A stretch of 64,000 bases of DNA, taken from positions 2,294,001 to 2,358,000 of the forward strand of contig NW_027478171.1 in NCBI RefSeq assembly GCF_051020975.1. Reading direction: 5' to 3'. This document shows, in pieces, positions 49,106-62,307 of the stretch (position 1 is the first letter of the stretch; every line of letters begins with the position of its first letter). The stretch comes from Osmia lignaria lignaria. Taxonomy: Eukaryota > Arthropoda > Insecta > Hymenoptera > Megachilidae. The translations under genes and the position numbers were made by a program. The notes beneath the pieces are model-generated. The model worked only from the letters and a program-made list of their open reading frames with translations, made no database searches and was not told where the DNA came from.

Positions 49106-52100
49106 TTGCAGATATATCTCAAGGGAAGGGGCCTGCCGGACATATTTCGAGATATTTCTTCTTCTTGTTGTTCTTCTTCTGCACAGCTAAGCTGGAAGTG
49201 GCATTTACAGCTCGCAATAGTGCAGAGTTATCTCAAAGAAAGGGGCCACGGTGTTTCTGTATCTCTATTATGTTGGTGCTGCTTCGGAACTTTTAAATAT
49301 CTTGATATATCTAGAGAACTACGCATCTGATCAAAAAATATCGTAGAACATGAAAAGTAGGAAACTTAATTCTCTACAAAAAAGGTCTCTTAACATTTTG
49401 CCATAGCTCTCTTCGTTTCCGAGATATTTGCAGATTTATCTCAAGGGAAGGGGCCTGACGGACATATTTCGAGATATTTCTTCTTCTTGTTGTTCTTCTT
49501 CTGCACAGCTAAGCTGGAAGTGGCATTTGCAGCTCGCAATAATGCAGAGTTATCTCAAAGAAAGGGGCCACGGTGTTTCTGTATCTCTATTATGTTGGTG
49601 CGGCTTCGGAACTTTTAAATATCTTGATATATCTCGAGAACTACGCATCTGATCAAAAAATATCATAGAACATAAAAAGTAGGAAACTTAATTCTCTACA
49701 AAAAAGGTCTCTTAACATTTTGCCATAGCTCGCTTCGTTTCCGAGATATTTGCAGATTTATCTCGAGGGAAGGGTCCTGATGGACATATTTCGAGATATT
49801 TCTTCTTCTTGTTGTTCTTCTTCTGCACAGCTAAACTGGAAGTGGCATTTCCAGCTCGCAATCGTGCAGAGTTATCTCAATGAAAGGGGCCACGGTGTTT
49901 CTGTATCTCTATTATGTTGGTGCGGCTTCGGAACTTTTAAATATCTTGATATATCTCGAGAACTACGCCTCTGATCGAAAAATATCATAGAACATAAAAA
50001 GTAGGAAACTTAATTCTCTACAAAAAAGGTCTCTTAACATTTTGCCATAGCTCGCTTCGTTTCCGAGATATTTGCAGATTTATCTCGAGGGAAGGGTCCT
50101 GATGGACATATTTCGAGATATTTCTTCTTCTTGTTGTTCTTCTTCTGCACAGCTAAACTGGAAGTGGCATTTCCAGCTCGCAATCGTGCAGAGTTATCTC
50201 AATGAAAGGGGCCACGGTGTTTCTGTATCTCTATTATGTTGGTGCGGCTTCGGAACTTTTAAATATCTTGATATATCTCGAGAACTACGCCTCTGATCGA
50301 AAAATATCATAGAACATAAAAAGTAGGAAACTTAATTCTCTACAAAAAAGGTCTCTTAACATTTTGCCATAGCTCGCTTCGTTTCCGAGATATTTGCAGA
50401 TTTATCTCAAGGGAAGGGGCCTGACGGACATATTTCGAGATATTTCTTCTTCTTGTTGTTCTTCTTCTGCACAGCTAAGCTGGAAGTGGCATTTGCGGCT
50501 CGCACTAGTGCAGAGTTATCTCAAAGAAAGGAGCCACGGTGTTTCTGTATCTCTATTATGTTGGTGCGGCTTCGGAACTTTTAAATATCTCGATATATCT
50601 CGAAAACTACGCTTCTGATCAAAAAATATCATAGAACATAAATTGTAGGAAACATAATTCACTACAAAAAACGTCTCTTAACATTTTGCCATAGCTCGCT
50701 TCGTTTCCGAGATATTTGCAGATTCAGCTCAAAGGAACGGGCCTGACGGACATATTTCGAGATACTTCTTCTTCTTGTTGTTCTTCCTCTGCACAGCTAA
50801 GCTGGAAGTGGCATTTGCAGCTCGCAATAGTGCAGAGTTATCTCAAAGAAAGGGGCCACGGTGTTTCTGTATCTCTATTATGTTGGTGCGGCTTCGGAAC
50901 TTTTAAATATCTTGATATATCTCGAGAACTACGCATCTGATCAAAAAATATCATAGAACATAAAAAGTAGGAAACTTAATTCTCTACAAAAAAGGTCTCT
51001 TAACATTTTGCCATAGCTCGCTTCGTTCCCGAGATATTTGCAGATTTATCTCAAGGGAAGGGGCCTGACGGACATATTTCGAGATATTTCTTCTTCTTGT
51101 TGTTCTTCTTCTGCACAGCTAAGCTGGAAGTGGCATTTGCAGCTCGCAATAGTGCAGAGTTATCTCAAAGAAAGGGGCCACGGTGTTTCTGTATCTCTAT
51201 TATGTTGGTGCGGCTTCGGAACTTTTAAATATCTTGATATATCTCGAGAACTACGCATCTGATCAAAAAATATCATAGAACATAAAAAGTAGGAAACTTA
51301 ATTCACTACAAAAAACGTCTCTTAACATTTTGCCATAGCTCGCTTCGTTTCCGAGATATTTGCAGATTCAGCTCAAAGGAACGGGCCTGACGGACATATT
51401 TCGAGATACTTCTTCTTCTTGTTGTTCTTCCTCTGCACAGCTAAGCTGGAAGTGGCATTTGCAGCTCGCAATAGTGCAGAGTTATCTCAAAGAAAGGGGC
51501 CACGGTGTTTCTGTATCTCTATTATGTTGGTGCGGCTTCGGAACTTTTAAATATCTTGATATATCTCGAGAACTACGCATCTGATCAAAAAATATCATAG
51601 AACATAAAAAGTAGGAAACTTAATTCTCTACAAAAAAGATCTCTTAACATTTTGCCATAGCTCGCTTCGTTCCCGAGATATTTGCAGATTTATCTCAAGG
51701 GAAGGGGCCTGACGGACATATTTCGAGATATTTCTTCTTCTTGTTGTTCTTCTTCTGCACAGCTAAGCTGGAAGTGGCGTTTGCGGCTCGCACTAGTGCA
51801 GAGTTATCTCAAAGAAAGGAGCCACGGTGTTTCTGTATCTCTATTATGTTGGTGCGGCTTCGGAACTTTTAAATATCTCGATATATCTCGAAAACTACGC
51901 TTCTGATCAAAAAATATCATAGAACATAAATTGTAGGAAACATAATTCACTACAAAAAACGTCTCTTAACATTTTGCCATAGCTCGCTTCGTTTCCGAGA
52001 TATTTGCAGATTCAGCTCAAAGGAACGGGCCTGACGGACATATTTCGAGATACTTCTTCTTCTTGTTGTTCTTCCTCTGCACAGCTAAGCTGGAAGTGGC

Positions 52101-54579
52101 ATTTGCAGCTCGCAATAGTACAGAGTTATCTCAAGGAAAGGGGCCACGGTGTTTCTGTATCTCTATTATGTTGGTGCGGCTTCGGAACTTTTAAATATCT
52201 CGATATATCTCGAGAACTACGCGTCTGATCGAAAAATATCATAGAACATAAAAAGTAGGAAACTTAATTCTCTACAAAAAAGGTCTCTTAACATTTTGCC
52301 ATAGCTCGCTTCGTTTCCGAGATATTTGCAGATTTATTTCAAGGGAAGAGGCCTGACGGACATATTTCGAGATATTTCTTCTTCTTGTTGTTCTTCTTCT
52401 GCACAGCTAAGCTGGAAGTGGCATTTGCGGCTCGCACTAGTGCAGAGTTATCTCAAAGAAAGGAGCCACGGTGTTTCTGTATCTCTATTATCTTGGTGCG
52501 GCTTCGGAACTTTTAAATATCTCGATATATCGCGAAAACTACGCTTCTGATCGAAAAATATCATAGAACATAAATTGTAGGAAACATAATTCTCTACAAA
52601 AAACGTCTCTTAACATTTTGCCATAGCTCGCTTCGTTTCCGAGATATTTGCAGATTCAGCTCAAAGGAACGGGCCTGACGGACATATTTCGAGATACTTC
52701 TTCTTCTTGTTGTTCTTCCTCTGCACAGCTAAGCTGGAAGTGGCATTTGCAGCTCGCAATAGTGCAGAGTTATCTCAAAGGAAGGGGCCACGGTGTTTCT
52801 GTATCTCTATTATGTTGGTGCGGCTTCGGAACTTTTAAATATCTTGATATATCTCGAGAACTACGCATCTGATCAAAAAATATCATAGAACATAAAAAGT
52901 AGGAAACTTAATTCTCTACAAAAAAGGTCTCTTAACATTTTGCCATAGCTCGCTTCGTTTCCGAGATATTTGCAGATTTATCTCAAGGGAAGGGGCCTGA
53001 CGGACATATTTCGAGATATTTCTTCTTCTTGTTGTTCTTCTTCTGCACAGCTAAGCTGGAAGTGGCATTTGCAGCTCGCACTAGTGCAGAGTTATCTCAA
53101 AGAAAGGGGCCACGGTGTTTCTGTATCTCTATTATGTTGGTGCGGCTTCGGAACTTTTAAATATCTCGATATATCTCGAAAACTACGCTTCTGATCAAAA
53201 AATATCATAGAACATAAATTGTAGGAAACATTATTCTCTACAAAAAAGGTCTCTTAACATTTTGGCATAGCTCGCTTCGTTTCCGAGATATTTGCAGATT
53301 TATCTCAAGGGAAGGGTCCTGATGGACATATTTCGAGATATTTCTTCTTCTTGTTGTTCTTCTTCTGCACAGCTAAACTGGAAGTGGCATTTCCAGCTCG
53401 CAATCGTGCAGAGTTATCTCAAAGAAAGGGGCTACGGTGTTTCTGTATCTCTATTATGTTGGTGCGGCTTCGGAACTTTTAAATATCTTGATATATCTCG
53501 AGAACTACGCCTCTGATCGAAAAATATCATAGAACATAAAAAGTAGGAAACTTAATTCTCTACAAAAAAGGTCTCTTAACATTTCGCCATAGCTCGCTTC
53601 GTTTCCGAGATATTTGCAGATTTATCTCAAGGGAAGGGGCCTGTCGGACATATTTCGAGATATTTCTTCTTCTTGTTGTTCTTCTTCTGCACAGCTAAGC
53701 TGGAAGTGGCATTTGCGGCTCGCACTAGTGCAGAGTTATCTCAAAGAAAGGGGCCACGGTGTTTCTGTATCTCTATTATGTTGGTGCGGCTTCGGAACTT
53801 TTAAATATCTCGATATATCTCGAAAACTACGCATCTGATCAAAAAATATCATAGAACATAAAAAGTAGGAAACTTAATTCTCTACAAAAAAGGTCTCTTA
53901 ACATTTTGCCATAGCTCGCTTCGTTCCCGAGATATTTGCAGATTTATCTCAAGGGAAGGGGCCTGACGGACATATTTCGAGATATTTCTTCTTCTTGTTG
54001 TTCTTCTTCTGCACAGCTAAGCTGGAAGTGGCATTTGCGGCTCGCACTAGTGCAGAGTTATCTCAAAGAAAGGGGCCACGGTGTTTCTGTATCTCTATTA
54101 TGTTGGTGCGGCTTCGGAACTTTTAAATATCTCGATATATCTCGAGAACTACGCGTCTGATCGAAAAATATCATAGAACATAAAAAGTAGGAAACTTAAT
54201 TCTCTACAAAAAAGGTCTCTTAACATTTTGCCATAGCTCGCTTCGTTTCCGAGATATTTGCAGATTTATTTCAAGGGAAGGGGCCTGACGGACATATTTC
54301 GAGATATTTCTTCTTCTTGTTGTTCTTCTTCTGCACAGCTAAGCTGGAAGTGGCATTTGCGGCTCGCACTAGTGCAGAGTTATCTCAAAGAAAGGAGCCA
54401 CGGTGTTTCTGTATCTCTATTATCTTGGTGCGGCTTCGGAACTTTTAAATATCTCGATATATCTCGAAAACTACGCATCTGATCAAAAAATATCATAGAA
54501 CATAAATTGTAGGAAACATAATTCTCTACAAAAAAGGTATCTTAACATTTTGCCATAGCTCGCTTCGTTTCCGAGATAT
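49106..54579 (+). repeat. 17-mer higher-order repeat, copy 1 (5474 bp)
   Basis: Starts C-D-E-E-X-Y and continues with eleven further monomers. Rare markers repeat 5474 bp downstream: AGTACAGAG with CTCAAGGAAAGG (near 52117 and 57591), GGGAAGAGGCC (near 52345 and 57819) and ATATCGCGAAAAC (near 52527 and 58001). The unit at 52970 is a chimera: its head matches 58444 and its tail (CATTATTC, TTTTGGCATAG) matches 59088. Confidence 0.92.
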
Positions 54580-57500
54580 TTGCAGATATATCTCAAGGGA
54601 AGGGGCCTGCCGGACATATTTCGAGATATTTCTTCTTCTTGTTGTTCTTCTTCTGCACAGCTAAGCTGGAAGTGGCATTTACAGCTCGCAATAGTGCAGA
54701 GTTATCTCAAAGAAAGGGGCCACGGTGTTTCTGTATCTCTATTATGTTGGTGCTGCTTCGGAACTTTTAAATATCTTGATATATCTAGAGAACTACGCAT
54801 CTGATCAAAAAATATCGTAGAACATGAAAAGTAGGAAACTTAATTCTCTACAAAAAAGGTCTCTTAACATTTTGCCATAGCTCTCTTCGTTTCCGAGATA
54901 TTTGCAGATTTATCTCAAGGGAAGGGGCCTGACGGACATATTTCGAGATATTTCTTCTTCTTGTTGTTCTTCTTCTGCACAGCTAAGCTGGAAGTGGCAT
55001 TTGCAGCTCGCAATAATGCAGAGTTATCTCAAAGAAAGGGGCCACGGTGTTTCTGTATCTCTATTATGTTGGTGCGGCTTCGGAACTTTTAAATATCTTG
55101 ATATATCTCGAGAACTACGCATCTGATCAAAAAATATCATAGAACATAAAAAGTAGGAAACTTAATTCTCTACAAAAAAGGTCTCTTAACATTTTGCCAT
55201 AGCTCGCTTCGTTTCCGAGATATTTGCAGATTTATCTCGAGGGAAGGGTCCTGATGGACATATTTCGAGATATTTCTTCTTCTTGTTGTTCTTCTTCTGC
55301 ACAGCTAAACTGGAAGTGGCATTTCCAGCTCGCAATCGTGCAGAGTTATCTCAATGAAAGGGGCCACGGTGTTTCTGTATCTCTATTATGTTGGTGCGGC
55401 TTCGGAACTTTTAAATATCTTGATATATCTCGAGAACTACGCCTCTGATCGAAAAATATCATAGAACATAAAAAGTAGGAAACTTAATTCTCTACAAAAA
55501 AGGTCTCTTAACATTTTGCCATAGCTCGCTTCGTTTCCGAGATATTTGCAGATTTATCTCGAGGGAAGGGTCCTGATGGACATATTTCGAGATATTTCTT
55601 CTTCTTGTTGTTCTTCTTCTGCACAGCTAAACTGGAAGTGGCATTTCCAGCTCGCAATCGTGCAGAGTTATCTCAATGAAAGGGGCCACGGTGTTTCTGT
55701 ATCTCTATTATGTTGGTGCGGCTTCGGAACTTTTAAATATCTTGATATATCTCGAGAACTACGCCTCTGATCGAAAAATATCATAGAACATAAAAAGTAG
55801 GAAACTTAATTCTCTACAAAAAAGGTCTCTTAACATTTTGTCATAGCTCGCTTCGTTTCCGAGATATTTGCAGATTTATCTCAAGGGAAGGGGCCTGACG
55901 GACATATTTCGAGATATTTCTTCTTCTTGTTGTTCTTCTTCTGCACAGCTAAGCTGGAAGTGGCATTTGCGGCTCGCACTAGTGCAGAGTTATCTCAAAG
56001 AAAGGAGCCACGGTGTTTCTGTATCTCTATTATGTTGGTGCGGCTTCGGAACTTTTAAATATCTCGATATATCTCGAAAACTACGCTTCTGATCAAAAAA
56101 TATCATAGAACATAAATTGTAGGAAACATAATTCACTACAAAAAACGTCTCTTAACATTTTGCCATAGCTCGCTTCGTTTCCGAGATATTTGCAGATTCA
56201 GCTCAAAGGAACGGGCCTGACGGACATATTTCGAGATACTTCTTCTTCTTGTTGTTCTTCCTCTGCACAGCTAAGCTGGAAGTGGCATTTGCAGCTCGCA
56301 ATAGTGCAGAGTTATCTCAAAGAAAGGGGCCACGGTGTTTCTGTATCTCTATTATGTTGGTGCGGCTTCGGAACTTTTAAATATCTTGATATATCTCGAG
56401 AACTACGCATCTGATCAAAAAATATCATAGAACATAAAAAGTAGGAAACTTAATTCTCTACAAAAAAGGTCTCTTAACATTTTGCCATAGCTCGCTTCGT
56501 TCCCGAGATATTTGCAGATTTATCTCAAGGGAAGGGGCCTGACGGACATATTTCGAGATATTTCTTCTTCTTGTTGTTCTTCTTCTGCACAGCTAAGCTG
56601 GAAGTGGCATTTGCAGCTCGCAATAGTGCAGAGTTATCTCAAAGAAAGGGGCCACGGTGTTTCTGTATCTCTATTATGTTGGTGCGGCTTCGGAACTTTT
56701 AAATATCTTGATATATCTCGAGAACTACGCATCTGATCAAAAAATATCATAGAACATAAAAAGTAGGAAACTTAATTCACTACAAAAAACGTCTCTTAAC
56801 ATTTTGCCATAGCTCGCTTCGTTTCCGAGATATTTGCAGATTCAGCTCAAAGGAACGGGCCTGACGGACATATTTCGAGATACTTCTTCTTCTTGTTGTT
56901 CTTCCTCTGCACAGCTAAGCTGGAAGTGGCATTTGCAGCTCGCAATAGTGCAGAGTTATCTCAAAGAAAGGGGCCACGGTGTTTCTGTATCTCTATTATG
57001 TTGGTGCGGCTTCGGAACTTTTAAATATCTTGATATATCTCGAGAACTACGCATCTGATCAAAAAATATCATAGAACATAAAAAGTAGGAAACTTAATTC
57101 TCTACAAAAAAGGTCTCTTAACATTTTGCCATAGCTCGCTTCGTTCCCGAGATATTTGCAGATTTATCTCAAGGGAAGGGGCCTGACGGACATATTTCGA
57201 GATATTTCTTCTTCTTGTTGTTCTTCTTCTGCACAGCTAAGCTGGAAGTGGCGTTTGCGGCTCGCACTAGTGCAGAGTTATCTCAAAGAAAGGAGCCACG
57301 GTGTTTCTGTATCTCTATTATGTTGGTGCGGCTTCGGAACTTTTAAATATCTCGATATATCTCGAAAACTGCGCTTCTGATCAAAAAATATCATAGAACA
57401 TAAATTGTAGGAAACATAATTCACTACAAAAAACGTCTCTTAACATTTTGCCATAGCTCGCTTCGTTTCCGAGATATTTGCAGATTCAGCTCAAAGGAAC

Positions 57501-60500
57501 GGGCCTGACGGACATATTTCGAGATACTTCTTCTTCTTGTTGTTCTTCCTCTGCACAGCTAAGCTGGAAGTGGCATTTGCAGCTCGCAATAGTACAGAGT
57601 TATCTCAAGGAAAGGGGCCACGGTGTTTCTGTATCTCTATTATGTTGGTGCGGCTTCGGAACTTTTAAATATCTCGATATATCTCGAGAACTACGCGTCT
57701 GATCGAAAAATATCATAGAACATAAAAAGTAGGAAACTTAATTCTCTACAAAAAAGGTCTCTTAACATTTTGCCATAGCTCGCTTCGTTTCCGAGATATT
57801 TGCAGATTTATTTCAAGGGAAGAGGCCTGACGGACATATTTCGAGATATTTCTTCTTCTTGTCGTTCTTCTTCTGCACAGCTAAGCTGGAAGTGGCATTT
57901 GCGGCTCGCACTAGTGCAGAGTTATCTCAAAGAAAGGAGCCACGGTGTTTCTGTATCTCTATTATCTTGGTGCGGCTTCGGAACTTTTAAATATCTCGAT
58001 ATATCGCGAAAACTACGCTTCTGATCGAAAAATATCATAGAACATAAATTGTAGGAAACATAATTCTCTACAAAAAACGTCTCTTAACATTTTGCCATAG
58101 CTCGCTTCGTTTCCGAGATATTTGCAGATTCAGCTCAAAGGAACGGGCCTGACGGACATATTTCGAGATACTTCTTCTTCTTGTTGTTCTTCCTCTGCAC
58201 AGCTAAGCTGGAAGTGGCATTTGCAGCTCGCAATAGTGCAGAGTTATCTCAAAGGAAGGGGCCACGGTGTTTCTGTATCTCTATTATGTTGGTGCGGCTT
58301 CGGAACTTTTAAATATCTTGATATATCTCGAGAACTACGCATCTGATCAAAAAATATCATAGAACATAAAAAGTAGGAAACTTAATTCTCTACAAAAAAG
58401 GTCTCTTAACATTTTGCCATAGCTCGCTTCGTTTCCGAGATATTTGCAGATTTATCTCAAGGGAAGGGGCCTGACGGACATATTTCGAGATATTTCTTCT
58501 TCTTGTTGTTCTTCTTCTGCACAGCTAAGCTGGAAGTGGCATTTGCAGCTCGCACTAGTGCAGAGTTATCTCAAAGAAAGGGGCCACGGTGTTTCTGTAT
58601 CTCTATTATGTTGGTGCGGCTTCGGAACTTTTAAATATCTCGATATATCTCGAAAACTACGCTTCTGATCAAAAAATATCATAGAACATAAATTGTAGGA
58701 AACATAATTCTCTACAAAAAAGGTCTCTTAACATTTTGCCATAGCTCGCTTCGTTTCCGAGATATTTGCAGATATATCTCAAGGGAAGGGGCCTGACGGA
58801 CATATTTCGAGATATTTCTTCTTCTTGTTGTTCTTCTTCTGCACAGCTAAGCTGGAAGTGGCATTTGCAGCTCGCAATAGTGCAGAGTTATCTCTAAGAA
58901 AGGGGCCACGGTGTTTCTGTATCTCTATTATGTTGGTGCGGCTTCGGAACTTTTAAATATCTTGATATATCTCGAGAACCACGCATCTGATCAAAAAATA
59001 TCATAAAACATAAAAAGTAGGAAACTTAATTCTCTACAAAAACGGTCTCTTAACAATTTGCCATAGCTCGCTTCGTTTCCGAGATATTTGCAGATTTATC
59101 TCAAGGGAAGGGGCCTGACGGACATATTTCGAGATATTTCTTCTTCTTGTTGCTCTTCTTCTGCACAGCTGAGCTGGAAGTGGCATTTGCAGGTCGCAAT
59201 AGTGCAGAGTTATCTCAAAGAAAGGGGCCACGGTGTTTCTGTATCTCTATTATGTTGGTGCGGCTTCGGAACTTTTAAATATCTCGATATATCTCGAAAA
59301 CTACGCTTCTGATCAAAAAATATCATAGAACGTAAATTGTAGGAAACATTATTCTCTACAAAAAAGGTCTCTTAACATTTTGGCATAGCTCGCTTCGTTT
59401 CCGAGATATTTGCAGATTTATCTCAAGGGAAGGGTCCTGATGGACATATTTCGAGATATTTCTTCTTCTTGTTGTTCTTCTTCTGCACAGCTAAACTGGA
59501 AGTGGCATTTCCAGCTCGCAATCGTGCAGAGTTATCTCAAAGAAAGGGGCTACGGTGTTTCTGTATCTCTATTATGTTGGTGCGGCTTCGGAACTTTTAA
59601 ATATCTTGATATATCTCGAGAACTACGCCTCTGATCGAAAAATATCATAGAACATAAAAAGTAGGAAACTTAATTCTCTACAAAAAAGGTCTCTTAACAT
59701 TTCGCCATAGCTCGCTTCGTTTCCGAGATATTTGCAGATTTATCTCAAGGGAAGGGGCCTGTCGGACATATTTCGAGATATTTCTTCTTCTTGTTGTTCT
59801 TCTTCTGCACAGCTAAGCTGGAAGTGGCATTTGCGGCTCGCACTAGTGCAGAGTTATCTCAAAGAAAGGGGCCACGGTGTTTCTGTATCTCTATTATGTT
59901 GGTGCGGCTTCGGAACTTTTAAATATCTCGATATATCTCGAAAACTACGCATCTGATCAAAAAATATCATAGAACATAAAAAGTAGGAAACTTAATTCTC
60001 TACAAAAAAGGTCTCTTAACATTTTGCCATAGCTCGCTTCGTTCCCGAGATATTTGCAGATTTATCTCAAGGGAAGGGGCCTGACGGACATATTTCGAGA
60101 TATTTCTTCTTCTTGTTGTTCTTCTTCTGCACAGCTAAGCTGGAAGTGGCATTTGCGGCTCGCACTAGTGCAGAGTTATCTCAAAGAAAGGGGCCACGGT
60201 GTTTCTGTATCTCTATTATGTTGGTGCGGCTTCGGAACTTTTAAATATCTCGATATATCTCGAGAACTACGCGTCTGATCGAAAAATATCATAGAACATA
60301 AAAAGTAGGAAACTTAATTCTCTACAAAAAAGGTCTCTTAACATTTTGCCATAGCTCGCTTCGTTTCCGAGATATTTGCAGATTTATTTCAAGGGAAGGG
60401 GCCTGACGGACATATTTCGAGATATTTCTTCTTCTTGTTGTTCTTCTTCTGCACAGCTAAGCTGGAAGTGGCATTTGCGGCTCGCACTAGTGCAGAGTTA

Positions 60501-60697
60501 TCTCAAAGAAAGGAGCCACGGTGTTTCTGTATCTCTATTATCTTGGTGCGGCTTCGGAACTTTTAAATATCTCGATATATCTCGAAAACTACGCTTCTGA
60601 TCGAAAAATATCATAGAACATAAATTGTAGGAAACATAATTCTCTACAAAAAACGTCTCTTAACATTTTGCCATAGCTCGCTTCGTTTCCGAGATAT
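54580..60697 (+). repeat. 19-monomer version of the 17-mer, copy 2 (6118 bp)
   Basis: Thirteen units (54580-58765) match 49106-53291. Two extra units (58766 and 59088) follow, then four units (59410-60697) match 53292-54579, including TTTTGGCATAG and GGGGCTACGG. Private substitutions include TTTTGTCATAG near 55839, GAAAACTGCGC near 57367 and TTGTCGTTC near 57861. Confidence 0.92.
58766..59409 (+). repeat. Two monomers present only in 17-mer copy 2
   Basis: A TCTCTAAGA unit (58766) followed by an A-like unit (59088, GCTGAGCTGG and GCAGGTCGC but with TATGTTGGTGC). The same succession (GCACTAG unit, TCTCTAAGA unit, A unit) occurs at 35904-36869, so this order is probably ancestral and the first copy lost the pair. 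Confidence 0.8.
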
Positions 60698-61341
60698 TTG
60701 CAGATTCAGCTCAAAGGAACGGGCCTGACGGACATATTTCGAGATACTTCTTCTTCTTGTTGTTCTTCCTCTTCACAGCTAAGCTGGAAGTGGCATTTGC
60801 AGCTCGCAATAGTGCAGAGTTATCTCAAAGGAAGGGGCCACGGTGTTTCTGTATCTCTATTATGTTGGTGCGGCTTCGGAACTTTTAAATATCTTGATAC
60901 ATCTCGAGAACTACGCATCTGATCAAAAAATATCATAGAACATAAAAAGTAGGAAACTTAATTCTCTACAAAAAAGGTCTCTTAACATTTTGCCATAGCT
61001 CGCTTCGTTTCCGAGATATTTGCAGATTTATCTCAAGGGAAGGGGCCTGACGGACATATTTCGAGATATTTCTTCTTCTTGTTGTTCTTCTTCTGCACAG
61101 CTAAGCTGGAAGTGGCATTTGCAGCTCGCACTAGTGCAGAGTTATCTCAAAGAAAGGGGCCACGGTGTTTCTGTATCTCTATTATGTTGGTGCGGCTTCG
61201 GAACTTTTAAATTACTCGATATATCTCGAAAACTACGCTTCTGATCAAAAAATATCATAGAACATAAATTGTAGGAAACATAATTCTCTACAAAAAAGCT
61301 CTCTTAACATTTTGCCATAGCTCGCTTCGTTTCCGAGATAT
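60376..61341 (+). repeat. 3-mer repeat, copy 1 (966 bp)
   Basis: A TTATTTCAAGG and TATTATCTTGG unit, a GATTCAGCTC unit with CTCAAAGGAAGG, and a GCACTAG unit with TTTTAAATTACTCG near 61205. The same trio also stands at 35260, 52326 and 57800. The first unit is also the last member of the 19-monomer block. Confidence 0.85.
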
Positions 61342-62307
61342 TTGCAGATATATCTCAAGGGAAGGGGCCTGACGGACATATTTCGAGAGATTTCTTCTTC
61401 TTGTTGTTCTTCTTCTGCACAGCTAAGCTGGAAGTGGCATTTGCGGCTCGCACTAGTGCAGAGTTATCTCAAAGAAAGGAGCCACGGTGTTTCTGTATCT
61501 CTATTATCTTGGTGCGGCTTCGGAACTTTTAAATATCTCGATATATCTCGAAAACTACGCTTCTGATCGAAAAATATCATAGAACATAAATTGTAGGAAA
61601 CATAATTCTCTACAAAAAACGTCTCTTAACATTTTGCCATAGCTCGCTTCGTTTCCGAGATATTTGCAGATTCAGCTCAAAGGAACGGGCCTGACGGACA
61701 TATTTCGAGATACTTCTTCTTCTTGTTGTTCTTCCTCTGCACAGCTAAGCTGGAAGTGGCATTTGCAGCTCGCAATAGTGCAGAGTTATCTCAAAGGAAG
61801 GGGCCACGGTGTTTCTGTATCTCTATTATGTTGGTGCGGCTTCGGAACTTTTAAATATCTTGATATATCTCGAGAACTACGCATCTGATCATAAAATATC
61901 ATAGAACATAAAAAGTAGGAAACTTAATTCTCTACAAAAAAGGTCTCTTAACATTTTGCCATAGCTCGCTTCGTTTCCGAGATATTTGCAGATTTATCTC
62001 AAGGGAAGGGGCCTGACGGGCATATTTCGAGATATTTCGTCTTCTTGTTGTTCTTCTTCTGCACAGCTAAGCTGGAAGTGGCATTTGCAGCTCGCACTAG
62101 TGCAGAGTTATCTCAAAGAAAGGGGCCACGGTGTTTCTGTATCTCTATTATGTTGGTGCGGCTTCGGAACTTTTAAATTACTCGATATATCTCGAAAACT
62201 ACGCTTCTGATCAAAAAATATCATAGAACATAAATTGTAGGAAACATAATTCTCTACAAAAAAGGTCTCTTAACATTTTGCCATAGCTCGCTTCGTTTCC
62301 GAGATAT
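61342..62307 (+). repeat. 3-mer repeat, copy 2 (966 bp)
   Basis: Repeats 60376-61341, sharing TTTTAAATTACTCG (near 62171). Its first unit begins GATATATCTCAAGG instead of TTATTTCAAGG, a head that normally follows a GCACTAG unit, so the joint is chimeric. Private changes include CGAGAGATTTC near 61385 and GATCATAAAATATC near 61888. Confidence 0.85.
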
